64,000 nucleotides of DNA from Fluviicoccus keumensis. Its GTDB lineage: Bacteria; Pseudomonadota; Gammaproteobacteria; Pseudomonadales; Moraxellaceae. This document shows positions 52,623 through 60,880 of the stretch, piece after piece (positions within the stretch are counted from its first letter, which is position 1; every line of letters starts with the position of its first letter). Under the pieces are notes generated by a model. The model made no database searches. It worked only from the letters and a program-made list of their open reading frames with translations, and was not told where the DNA came from. The position numbers were made by a program, and so were the translations under genes. Where the stretch lies: contig NZ_SHKX01000012.1 of NCBI RefSeq assembly GCF_004217445.1, positions 496,001 to 560,000 on the forward strand, written 5' to 3'.

Positions 52623-53347
52623 GATCGTTTCCCCATCAACCGCCTTGCACCCTCCATCAGAAACCCCACCCGATCCGTCTGGATAAACTTGCGAATCTGC
52701 CTCAGGGTTTCACCGCGAGCGCGCTCCTTGGTGTTGATATACGCCGTGCCATCCAGCTTGGTGCATCGTTCCGCCATTGCCCGTGCCGCCGGCATCAATT
52801 GCTCCAGCGGAACCGCCGCATCCAGAAACCCGGCCTCTACGGCCGTTTCGGGCGAATATAATTCAGACAACAATACCGCACAGTTGAAATGCGCAGGGGT
52901 CAAACGCTGACGGCAAAGCTCTACTCCGGCAGCAGGCATGGTCAGCCCGATTTCCACTTCATTGGTGGCTATCCTGAATGATCCCGAGCGACCAATGCGG
53001 TAATCCCCGGCCAGCAGCAGGAATGCGCCCATGGCCAGGGCATGACCGTTACAGGCGACAACCACCGGTCGCGGAAAGCTCAGCAAACGTTCCGCCAGCT
53101 TGAAACCGCCGGTCAGCATGGCGATGGTATCGCGGTTGCCACGCTTCAGGATCTTCAGGTCAAAACCGGCTGAAAAGGTGTCGCCGCTGCCGGTCAGCAG
53201 GACCACTGCCCCCGCCTGTTCTGCCTGATCCAGCGCTTTGTTCAGGGCGGCTATCATGGTTGGAGAAATGAGGTTGCGCCCGCCATCGGCCATGACGATG
53301 GTGCAGATGCCATTGTCGAGCTTGCAGTCCACCACGGATGTATTCAC
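52619..53347 (-). CDS. Crotonase-superfamily enzyme (enoyl-CoA hydratase/isomerase-like)
   Basis: 242 residues, GTG start. The fold is indicated by DGGRNLISPTMIAALNKALDQAE, the oxyanion loop SAGFDLKILK (about 53-64) and ACNGHALAMGAFLLLAGDYRIG (about 99-118). The two Glu positions used by classic hydratases are not clear, so isomerase, dehalogenase-like or thioesterase activity cannot be ruled out. Paired with the downstream alpha/beta hydrolase by an ATGA overlap. The 123 bases before it separate it from the sensor kinase gene and contain no clear hairpin. Confidence 0.82.
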   Translation of the reverse strand: MNTSVVDCKLDNGICTIVMADGGRNLISPTMIAALNKALDQAEQAGAVVLLTGSGDTFSAGFDLKILKRGNRDTIAMLTGGFKLAERLLSFPRPVVVACNGHALAMGAFLLLAGDYRIGRSGSFRIATNEVEIGLTMPAAGVELCRQRLTPAHFNCAVLLSELYSPETAVEAGFLDAAVPLEQLMPAARAMAERCTKLDGTAYINTKERARGETLRQIRKFIQTDRVGFLMEGARRLMGKRS

Positions 53348-53470
53348 GGTTTTTTTCTCACCATTGCCTTGAGCCCGGCGGTTACATTACGCCCGCGGGA
53401 ATCCGGACAGCTATCGCTGTCATTGAACCGCACGGTCAGAAAAGATACTTGCGGGCCGCAACCGGTTTTC

Positions 53471-56400
53471 CTACCCCTTGCTGACCCTGACCGAGTTCAG
53501 AACGGCTTTCAACGCCCCCGCCCTGACCGGCTTCGCCAGGAACAGCACCCCTTCCGCCTTGGCCCGCTGCGGCAAATCCGGGTCCGGAGCCGCCGACACC
53601 AGTAATACCGCCACCTGCGGCCAGCGCGCGCGCAGTGCCTTCGCCAGACTCAATCCATCAAGCCCGCCCCCCAACTGGTAATCCAGCAGCAGCAGATCAG
53701 GCGCGGCAGCCAGCGTGATCGCCCGCTCCACGGCCGCCTCAGCATCCGGCAGGCATTCTACTTGCCCAACGCCCCATTGCTCGAACAGGGCCTTCAAGGC
53801 CTCTAGATTCTGGCGGTCGTCATCCACGCAAAACACCGAGAGCCCGGACAACAGCGATTGACCAGCGGTCGTGGGGACAACGGAGGCCGTGGAAGCCGCC
53901 GCATCCGCCAAGGGAACACTCAGGCGGAATACCGACCCCTTGCCCGGCGTCGAGGCGACCGAAAGCGCATGCCCCAGGCTGTTGGCCATGCGCTGGACGA
54001 CCCCCAGACCCAAACCGATGCCCTGCCTGCCGCGCGCTGTGGCGTCCACCCGGTAGAAATCCTCAAAGATGCGCTCCAGATCCGCCGGAGGAATGCCGGG
54101 GCCGGTATCCCAGACTTCCAGCACCACCGACCGGCCGCGTCGGCGGCAACCCACCAGCACCTTGCCTTGGGCGGTGTACTTGATGGCATTGGAAATCAGG
54201 TTTTGCAGGATGCGGCGCAGATAGGTCGGATTGCTGTTGACCGTCCACGGTGCGGCGCGCACTTTCAGCTTCAGTCCCTGACGCTCCGCGAGCAGCGAAA
54301 ACTCGTCGTCCAGCTGTTGCAGCAAGGGTTGCAACGCCACCGGTCGGTTGTCCGGCTCCACCTTTCCCTCGTCCAGGCGGGCGATTTCCAGCAGGGTGGA
54401 AATCAGTTCCTCGGTGGCTTTCAGCGAATTGTCCAGTTGCCCGAGGATGGCGGGACGGCGGGCGGGATCGCCCTGCTCCAGCGCCGCCGCGAATAGCCGC
54501 GCGGCGTTCAGCGGTTGCAGGATGTCATGGCTGGCCAGCGCCAGGAAACGGTTCTTGGCGGCGTTGGCGGCTTCGGCTTCGCCCTTGGCCTGCCGCAACT
54601 GCTGTTCGGTGACGCGGCGCAGGTCGACTTCGGCGCGCAGTTCGGCGTTGATGTCGCTGATCTCGCGGGTGCGCTGCTGCACGCGCAGTTCCAGGTCTTC
54701 CTTGGCCTCGGCCAGCGCTTCCATTTGCCGCACTTGTTCGGTGATGTCGGTGAATCGGGTGACAAAACCGCCGCCGGGTATGGGGTTGCCCTGCATCTCG
54801 ATCACCGTGCCGTCGGGACGCACGCGGCGGAACACATGCGGCGTGCCGCGCCGCAAATGCTGCAAGCGCTTTTCCACATGTTCGTCCGGCGAACCGGGAC
54901 CGCACAAACCACGCTCGGCATTGAAACGGACGATATCGGCAATCGGCCTGCCTACTTTCACCATGCTGGCGGGATAATTGAACAAGTCGAGATAGGCCTG
55001 GTTCCAGGCCACCAGCTGCAAATCCTTGTCAACCACGCTAACACCCTGCCCCAGATGCTCTAGCGTCGCGAACAGGATATGGCGGGAAAACTGGATAACC
55101 TCGCGGGTGTCATCAAACAGCGTGACCACGTCCTCGAAATCCAGCTGGCGACCGTCCAGCGCGGCTTCCACCATCGCGGCGGCTCCGGCCGCGCCGATCA
55201 CCCCGGCCAGCTCACGCTCCACCTGCCGGATCAGCGCCAGCGAGGGCGTGGCGGCATCGCCGGGCTGGAAGGGATGCAGGGTTTCACGGGCGCGGGCGTT
55301 GCCGACAAAGCGCTCCAGCAGGATCATCAGGTCGTCGGTGCTCATGCGCGCGCGGCGCGCGGGCCGGGGTGATGAAGCCGCCTCGTCTGCATCGCCGCGT
55401 TGCGGACGGATAAAGGCTGAGGCCTGCAAGCGGTCGCGCAGGTCCGGACGTGACAGCAGCGAGACGCCGACATAGGCCAGCGTATTCAGCCCCAGCGACC
55501 AGAACACTCCCCGGCTCAGGGCATCCAGCGGCCCGTCGTCATCGGCGCGCGGCAGTCCGGCGGCGTTGGCCACGGCGCTCATCAGCGAGGGCATCATCAG
55601 CAGCAAGAACCACAGCACCGTGCCGATCAGCAGTCCGGCATAGACGCCGTAGGCATGGCCGCGCCGCCAGTACAAACCGCCCACCACGGCCGGCAGCAGC
55701 TGGATGATCAGCGAGAAGGCCAGCAGTCCGGTTTCGGCCAGCTCATGATCGCGGGCGAAACCGGCGTACCAGGCGTAGGACAGCGCCATCACCGTGGCGA
55801 TCATCAACCGCCGCACACGCAAGATCACCGGCCCGAAGTCCCGGTTTGCCCCCTGCTCACGGAAACGGTCCAGCAAGGCGGGCATCACCACGCTGCTGCT
55901 GATCATGGCGCTCAGGGCCAGCGTGGCGATGATGATCATGGAAGTCGCTGCCGAGAAGCCGCCGATGAACACCAACGCGCTGACCACGCCCCAGCCCTGA
56001 CCCGAAGGCAGCAGCAGCACAAAGCGGTCGGCCTGCCCGGTCAGGTGCGGATACAACTGCATCCCGGCCAAGGCAATGGGCATCACCACCAGCGTCACCA
56101 GCAGCAGATAACCGCCAAACCAGCCGCGCGCCTGACGCAGGTGGCGCGGATCAGTATTTTCAACAAAGGCGACATGAAACTGCCGCGGCAACAGGAATAC
56201 CGCACCCATCGCCAGCACGGTCTTGGTGAAAAAGGACAAGGCATCGAAGGGCGTGCGGGCGGCATGGGCCGTGAAATCCGCCAGCCATTGCTGCGGCCTT
56301 GCCAGCAGGAAAGCCGCCCCGACCGCCAGCGTTACCAGCGCCACCAGCTTTACCAGCGACTCGAAGGCAATGGCCGCCATGATGCCGCGATTGCGGCCGG

Positions 56401-56944
56401 TCAGGTGCTGCGGCCGGGTGGCGAACAACATGGCGAAGACCGTCATCGCCAGCGCGCTCATCAGGGCGCTGTTCTGCCACCAGATATCGGGGTCGGCCTG
56501 CTCGCCCAGCAGCACCCGGTAGGACTGCGCCACCGCCTTCAGTTGCAGCGCAATGTAGGGAACCACCACGATCAGACAGACCAGCGTCACGCCCACGGCC
56601 ACGCCCTGCCGCTTGCCGTAGCGGGTGCTGATGAAGTCCGCCAGCGAAGCCGCGTTCTGCTGGCGGGTAATGCGGGCGATGCGGGTCAGCAGCGCCTGCC
56701 CGAACAGCAGCACCAGCAGCGGCCCCAGATAGATCGGCACGTATTGCCAGCCGGAAGATACCGCCGTGCCGACCGCGCCGTAATAGGTCCACGAGGTGCA
56801 GTAAACGGCCAATGTCAGGCTGTAGATGAGTCCGCCATGCCGCTGCAGGAAGGCTTCCGCCGAGGGACGCTCCGCCAGCCGGGCAATCCCGAACAGGCCG
56901 GCGACATAAAGCAGGGCAAGCAGCGCGACAATCCAGGGCGTCAA
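53471..56944 (-). CDS. crbS: SSS-type hybrid sensor histidine kinase, CrbS (AcsS)-like
   Basis: 1157 residues, TTG start with GAGG seven bases upstream. Domains in order: sodium:solute symporter (SLC5-type) of about 12 helices (1-500), a STAC linker domain (about 534-605), PAS (about 625-740), coiled coil, kinase core with phospho-accepting His806 (ASHDIL), N and G boxes (NAIKY, DTGPGIP), and a receiver domain with D1088 (LLLLDYQL). CrbS/CbrA-type kinases use the transporter half as a sensor or uptake unit. Together with the nearby LuxR regulator and acs this points to acetate or short-chain acid sensing. The receiver domain makes it hybrid. Confidence 0.9.
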   Translation of the reverse strand: MTPWIVALLALLYVAGLFGIARLAERPSAEAFLQRHGGLIYSLTLAVYCTSWTYYGAVGTAVSSGWQYVPIYLGPLLVLLFGQALLTRIARITRQQNAASLADFISTRYGKRQGVAVGVTLVCLIVVVPYIALQLKAVAQSYRVLLGEQADPDIWWQNSALMSALAMTVFAMLFATRPQHLTGRNRGIMAAIAFESLVKLVALVTLAVGAAFLLARPQQWLADFTAHAARTPFDALSFFTKTVLAMGAVFLLPRQFHVAFVENTDPRHLRQARGWFGGYLLLVTLVVMPIALAGMQLYPHLTGQADRFVLLLPSGQGWGVVSALVFIGGFSAATSMIIIATLALSAMISSSVVMPALLDRFREQGANRDFGPVILRVRRLMIATVMALSYAWYAGFARDHELAETGLLAFSLIIQLLPAVVGGLYWRRGHAYGVYAGLLIGTVLWFLLLMMPSLMSAVANAAGLPRADDDGPLDALSRGVFWSLGLNTLAYVGVSLLSRPDLRDRLQASAFIRPQRGDADEAASSPRPARRARMSTDDLMILLERFVGNARARETLHPFQPGDAATPSLALIRQVERELAGVIGAAGAAAMVEAALDGRQLDFEDVVTLFDDTREVIQFSRHILFATLEHLGQGVSVVDKDLQLVAWNQAYLDLFNYPASMVKVGRPIADIVRFNAERGLCGPGSPDEHVEKRLQHLRRGTPHVFRRVRPDGTVIEMQGNPIPGGGFVTRFTDITEQVRQMEALAEAKEDLELRVQQRTREISDINAELRAEVDLRRVTEQQLRQAKGEAEAANAAKNRFLALASHDILQPLNAARLFAAALEQGDPARRPAILGQLDNSLKATEELISTLLEIARLDEGKVEPDNRPVALQPLLQQLDDEFSLLAERQGLKLKVRAAPWTVNSNPTYLRRILQNLISNAIKYTAQGKVLVGCRRRGRSVVLEVWDTGPGIPPADLERIFEDFYRVDATARGRQGIGLGLGVVQRMANSLGHALSVASTPGKGSVFRLSVPLADAAASTASVVPTTAGQSLLSGLSVFCVDDDRQNLEALKALFEQWGVGQVECLPDAEAAVERAITLAAAPDLLLLDYQLGGGLDGLSLAKALRARWPQVAVLLVSAAPDPDLPQRAKAEGVLFLAKPVRAGALKAVLNSVRVSKG

Positions 56945-57058
56945 GGGCGGCCTCGTATTCTTGTGATGTATGGACCCGGCGTCAGCGGGCTGCGTTGACA
57001 GGAGCGGACAAACCGTGGCTTAAATCAGTCTATCAAAAAAGACCGGGAAAACACGGCG

Positions 57059-57682
57059 ATGACTACAGCGGATCACGACGAAACCGATTCCCCGGAAGCC
57101 CGGCTGGCACGCGCCCTCAACCGCATTTCGCCGCTTGCCGCTGAAGACCTGGCGCTGCTGACGCCGCTGCACCGCAGCTACTGGCCGCGCGGCAGTCATG
57201 TGCTGCGGGCGGGTGAAACGGCGAAGCAGGTTTCTTTCGTGGTCAGCGGCGCATTGCGGGAATATTACGTGCTGCCGGACGGCCATGAACGCACCCGTTC
57301 CTTCAACCTGCCGGGTGATTTTGCCGGGTCAATGTCGGACCTGCTGGCCGCCTCGCCATCCCGGACCTGGGTCACGGCCGAGACCCAGACCACCCTGATC
57401 AGCGCGGACTGGTCGGTCTACCGGCAGTTGACCGAAAACAACCCCGCCTGGGCGCGCTTTGCGCGGCGCATGGCCGAGGAACTGTATCTGCGGAAAGTGG
57501 AGCGGGAATACGAACTGCTGGCCCTCGACGCCGCCGCCCGCTACCAGCGCACCCTGTTGCGCTGGCCGGACCTGGAAACGCTGTTTACCCAACGCGACAT
57601 CGCCTCCTATATCGGCATCACCCCGGTACACCTGAGCCGCTTGCGGGGGCGCAGCGAGCAGGATCCATCAGGAAGCCGCTGA
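57059..57682 (+). CDS. Crp/Fnr family transcriptional regulator
   Basis: 207 residues. Cyclic-nucleotide-binding-fold domain at about 20-135 (LTPLHRSYWPRGSHVLRAGETAKQVSFVVSGALREYY and RSFNLPGDFAGSM) and a C-terminal helix-turn-helix (TQRDIASYIGITPVHLSRLRGR). No N-terminal cysteine cluster, so it is not an oxygen-sensing Fnr. The cAMP contact residues are not conserved in an obvious way; ligand unknown. Its end overlaps the convergent hydrolase gene by 65 bases. Confidence 0.85.
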   Translation: MTTADHDETDSPEARLARALNRISPLAAEDLALLTPLHRSYWPRGSHVLRAGETAKQVSFVVSGALREYYVLPDGHERTRSFNLPGDFAGSMSDLLAASPSRTWVTAETQTTLISADWSVYRQLTENNPAWARFARRMAEELYLRKVEREYELLALDAAARYQRTLLRWPDLETLFTQRDIASYIGITPVHLSRLRGRSEQDPSGSR

Positions 57683-58445
57683 CGGTTTCCAGGAAGGCCT
57701 CCGGCATTTCCGCAAAGGCGGCATGACCGCAGGGCAGCACGCTCCACACGGCTTCCGGCAGGCAACGACGCGCCGAACGGCCATCGGTCCACGGCGAAAT
57801 CACCGGATCGTAGCGGCCGAACACCAGCGTCGCAGGCGCTGCGATGCGACCGGCGATTTCCCTGACATCATTATCGGGATCACCGAAACTTCGCCAAACG
57901 GCCCGGTTCACCGCCAGCGCCGATGACGAGGCCTGCTCAGTCGCGGCACGGTCCAGCATGTCCCGAACAACCGCCGTGCGTCGCCGCAGGTAAAGACTCG
58001 CGAATACTTTGGGCGGCAAGGACAAGCGACTGCCCTGCCAACGGCAGAATGCCCGTGTGAACAGGTTCTGGCCCGTAAAGCCGCCCGGCGCAACCAGCAC
58101 CAGCGCCTTCACCCGTTCCGGACACTCCGCCGCCAGTCGCACCGCCACATTGCCGCCCACCGAGTTGCCGATAATCCTCACGGGAGGCAGGCCCAGCGCC
58201 TCCACCAACTGCCGCAGCACCGTGGCGAAATACCCGGTGCTGATTGCTTCTGCCGCCACCGCCGGTGTCGAGCGGCCATAACCCGGCCAATCGGGAGCAA
58301 TCACCCGGAAATGACGCGCCAGCTCGGGCAGCACCGCCGCAAAATCGCGACTGTCTCCGGGGTTGGCGGACAACAGCAACAAGGGCTCGCCGCTGCCGGC
58401 ATCCCGATAATGGATATTTCCGGTAGGCAAATTGATCATGGGCAT
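57618..58445 (-). CDS. Alpha/beta hydrolase
   Basis: 275 residues from the ATG at 58445 (GGGGAAG at good spacing). Signature: RDAGSGEPLLLLSANPGDSRDF, PDWPGYGRS, nucleophile elbow GNSVGG (Ser95) and a late GHAAFAEMPEAF with the catalytic His. Cytoplasmic; substrate unknown. It converges with the Crp-like gene and their coding parts overlap by 65 bases. Confidence 0.85.
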   Translation of the reverse strand: MPMINLPTGNIHYRDAGSGEPLLLLSANPGDSRDFAAVLPELARHFRVIAPDWPGYGRSTPAVAAEAISTGYFATVLRQLVEALGLPPVRIIGNSVGGNVAVRLAAECPERVKALVLVAPGGFTGQNLFTRAFCRWQGSRLSLPPKVFASLYLRRRTAVVRDMLDRAATEQASSSALAVNRAVWRSFGDPDNDVREIAGRIAAPATLVFGRYDPVISPWTDGRSARRCLPEAVWSVLPCGHAAFAEMPEAFLETVSGFLMDPARCAPASGSGVPG

Positions 58446-58605
58446 GGCGGACTTCCCCGATGTGGTGTGGATGATCCGCAGTGTCGCCACTCCCCGTCCG
58501 GCGTGCATTAACCTGGGTTAACCGCTAGAGCGCGAAGCACTATTCAGGTGCGCCGTTTTGGGTTTATAGTCGGAAAGCACCCACATTCATAACAGGGATA
58601 TTCCG

Positions 58606-59298
58606 ATGAAAAATAACAAGCTGCTGGGCATCCTCACCCTGACTTTCCTGGCCGCCAACGCTCAGGCCTTTGATGTCGGCGTCGGCGTCAAGGGGGGCAC
58701 GCTGGGACTGGGGGCGGAAGCCACCTTCAAGGTTTCGGAGCGCTTCAATGTGCGCGCCTCGGTCAACCATTTCTCCCGTTCCGATACGTTTGACGAAAGC
58801 GGCGTCAGTTATGACGGCGACGCCACGCTGTCCACCTACGGTCTGACGGCTGACTGGCACCCCTTCAAGGGCAGCTTCCGCATTTCCGCCGGGGTCATGA
58901 ACAACGGCAACGAGTTCAAGATGGTGGCCAGTTGCAAGCAGTCCTGCGATGTGGACGGCAACCAGTATCAGAGCAACGCGCTTGATCCGGGCAAGATCAA
59001 CGCCATGGTGGACTTCAAGAGCATGGCGCCCTATGCCGGCATCGGTTGGGGCAACGCCATGAGCGGCGGTAAATGGTATTTCGGCGCGGATATCGGCGTG
59101 CTGTTCCAGGGAACCCCGCAAGCCAGCCTGACCGCCACCGGCAAGTTCGACAAGACCAGCGGCATCCCCGGCACGGTCTCCGCCAGCGACCCCACCTTCC
59201 AGGCGCAACTGAAAAAGGAAGAGGCCAGCCTGCAAGACGACATGAACAACTTTGACATGTACCCGGTCATCAACTTCAACCTGGGCTACCGTTTCTAA
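58606..59298 (+). CDS. Outer-membrane beta-barrel protein
   Basis: 230 residues. Signal peptide about 1-21 (NAQA), then alternating strands with aromatic girdles (VGVGVKGGTLGLGAEATFKVSERFNVRASV) and a terminal Phe for BAM assembly. Small eight-stranded barrel of the type found in porin-like or OmpW-like proteins; no specific family recognised. Two cysteines (about 108 and 112) may form an external disulfide. It converges with tcdA, overlapping by four bases. Confidence 0.7.
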   Translation: MKNNKLLGILTLTFLAANAQAFDVGVGVKGGTLGLGAEATFKVSERFNVRASVNHFSRSDTFDESGVSYDGDATLSTYGLTADWHPFKGSFRISAGVMNNGNEFKMVASCKQSCDVDGNQYQSNALDPGKINAMVDFKSMAPYAGIGWGNAMSGGKWYFGADIGVLFQGTPQASLTATGKFDKTSGIPGTVSASDPTFQAQLKKEEASLQDDMNNFDMYPVINFNLGYRF

Positions 59299-60119
59299 AC
59301 GTCGGGCAACTGACCCCGGCTGATGGCCAGCTCCATGCGATGCGCCATCAGCCGCAATCCTTCTGACACCGCCATCATCCCCATCGTTGCCGTCACCGCC
59401 ACCGCCGAGCCGTAACCGGCGCAGTTCAGGTTGGCGTCACAACTTGCCCCTTCCGGCATCGTCACCGCCTCGTTGGAATAGACGCAGGCAATGCCGAACT
59501 TTTCCTTCAGGTTGGTGGGAAACTTGTAGTCGTGACGCAACTGGCGGCGGATCTTGGCGATCAGCGGATCGCGTTCGGTATGCGCCAGGTCGGAAACGCG
59601 CAATTGCGCGGTATCGGTCTTGCCGCCCGCCGCGCCGCACACCACCAGCGGAATGCGGCGGCGGCGGCACCACAAAATCATCGAAATCTTCGCCTGCACA
59701 TCGTCGGTGCAGTCCAGCACCAGTTGCGGCGTCTCGGCCATCAGCTGCGGCAGGTTGTCCCAGGTCAGGAAGTCATCCACCAGCCGCAGGTCCAGCCGGG
59801 GATTGATGGCGCGGGCGCGCTCCCCCAGCACATCAATCTTGTTGCGGCCAAAAGTGCCATCCAGTGCAGGCAACTGGCGGTTGACGTTGGACGGCACCAG
59901 CACGTCCATGTCGATCAGCGTCAGACGACCAATGCCGGTGCGCGCCAGCGCCTCAATCGCCCAACTGCCCACGCCGCCCGCCCCGGCGACAATCACATGG
60001 GCGTTCTGGAACAAGGCGAAGGTGCGGTCGCCATAGACGCGACGCGTGCCCGTAAAGCGGCGATCGTAGTCGTCTTCCGGCGTTTCGGAAGTGTTTGCGG
60101 AAGCAGGGAGAGTATTCAT
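59295..60119 (-). CDS. tcdA: tRNA threonylcarbamoyladenosine dehydratase
   Basis: 274 residues. E1-like enzyme that cyclises t6A to ct6A at tRNA position 37, using ATP. N-terminal RRFTGTRRVYGDRTFALFQNAHVIVAGAGGVGSWAIEALARTGIGRLTLIDMD (nucleotide-binding GAGGVGS), then VNRQLPALDGTFGRNKI, and VCGAAGGKTDTAQL. A good family match at usual length. Confidence 0.93.
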   Translation of the reverse strand: MNTLPASANTSETPEDDYDRRFTGTRRVYGDRTFALFQNAHVIVAGAGGVGSWAIEALARTGIGRLTLIDMDVLVPSNVNRQLPALDGTFGRNKIDVLGERARAINPRLDLRLVDDFLTWDNLPQLMAETPQLVLDCTDDVQAKISMILWCRRRRIPLVVCGAAGGKTDTAQLRVSDLAHTERDPLIAKIRRQLRHDYKFPTNLKEKFGIACVYSNEAVTMPEGASCDANLNCAGYGSAVAVTATMGMMAVSEGLRLMAHRMELAISRGQLPDV

Positions 60120-60232
60120 GGCGGCGGATTATACGCGGTGTCGGCGGAGTCGGACGAGACGCCGGGAATAACCATTGCTTTAAATCCGTTTGTCATTACA
60201 ATTGCGCCTCACTTCAAACCCGGAGCGATGCC

Positions 60233-60862
60233 GTGCTGACAGATTGTCCCATCCTGTTGGACGACGAGCATCTACTGGTCATCGGCAAGCCTGAAGGCCT
60301 GCTGTCCGTGCCCGGCAAGGGCCCTGAAAAACTCGATTCCCTCTACTGGCGACTGCAACAGATGTGGCCCGGTATCCGCGTGGTGCACCGGCTGGACCGC
60401 GATACGTCCGGCCTGCTGGTTTTCGCCCGCAACCTGCCGACGCAGCAGCACCTCAACCGCCAGTTTGCCGACCGCACCGTCAGCAAGAGTTACATCGCTC
60501 TGGTCTACGGCCATCCCGCCGAGATGAAGGGCGAGGTCAACCTGCCCATCCGCTACGACCCGGACCATCCGCCCACGCACATTGTCGACTTTGAACACGG
60601 CAAGCCCTCGCAAACGCTGTGGACGGTGCTGGAACGCAAGCCCGGCCATACCCGCGTGCTGCTGGAGCCGGTCACCGGCCGTTCCCACCAGCTGCGCGTA
60701 CACATGCAGGCGCTGGGTCATCCCATCGTCGGCGACCAGCTTTACGCCACCGATTTCGATCTTTCCACCGCTTCGCGTTTGTGTTTGCACGCGGAGACAC
60801 TAGAATTCACCCATCCGGTCAGCGGCGAGCGCCTCCGCCTCACCCTGCCCGCTCCATTTTAG
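60233..60862 (+). CDS. RluA-type pseudouridine synthase
   Basis: 209 residues from a GTG start with CGGAG eight bases upstream; the longer frame runs across the tcdA promoter. RluA-family catalytic motif VHRLDRDTSGLLVFAR (Asp55) and PVTGRSHQLRVHMQALGHPIVGDQLY near the C-terminus. No S4 domain. Size and sequence resemble RluA (23S U746 and tRNA U32), but the exact target is not proven. rapA follows 18 bases later. Confidence 0.88.
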   Translation: MLTDCPILLDDEHLLVIGKPEGLLSVPGKGPEKLDSLYWRLQQMWPGIRVVHRLDRDTSGLLVFARNLPTQQHLNRQFADRTVSKSYIALVYGHPAEMKGEVNLPIRYDPDHPPTHIVDFEHGKPSQTLWTVLERKPGHTRVLLEPVTGRSHQLRVHMQALGHPIVGDQLYATDFDLSTASRLCLHAETLEFTHPVSGERLRLTLPAPF

Positions 60863-60880
60863 AAACACAGAACACTGCCT

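Noticed and set aside
55655..56998. 447-codon open frame on the plus strand opposite the sensor kinase
   Set aside because: Gln/Arg/His-rich shadow of the kinase gene without motifs.
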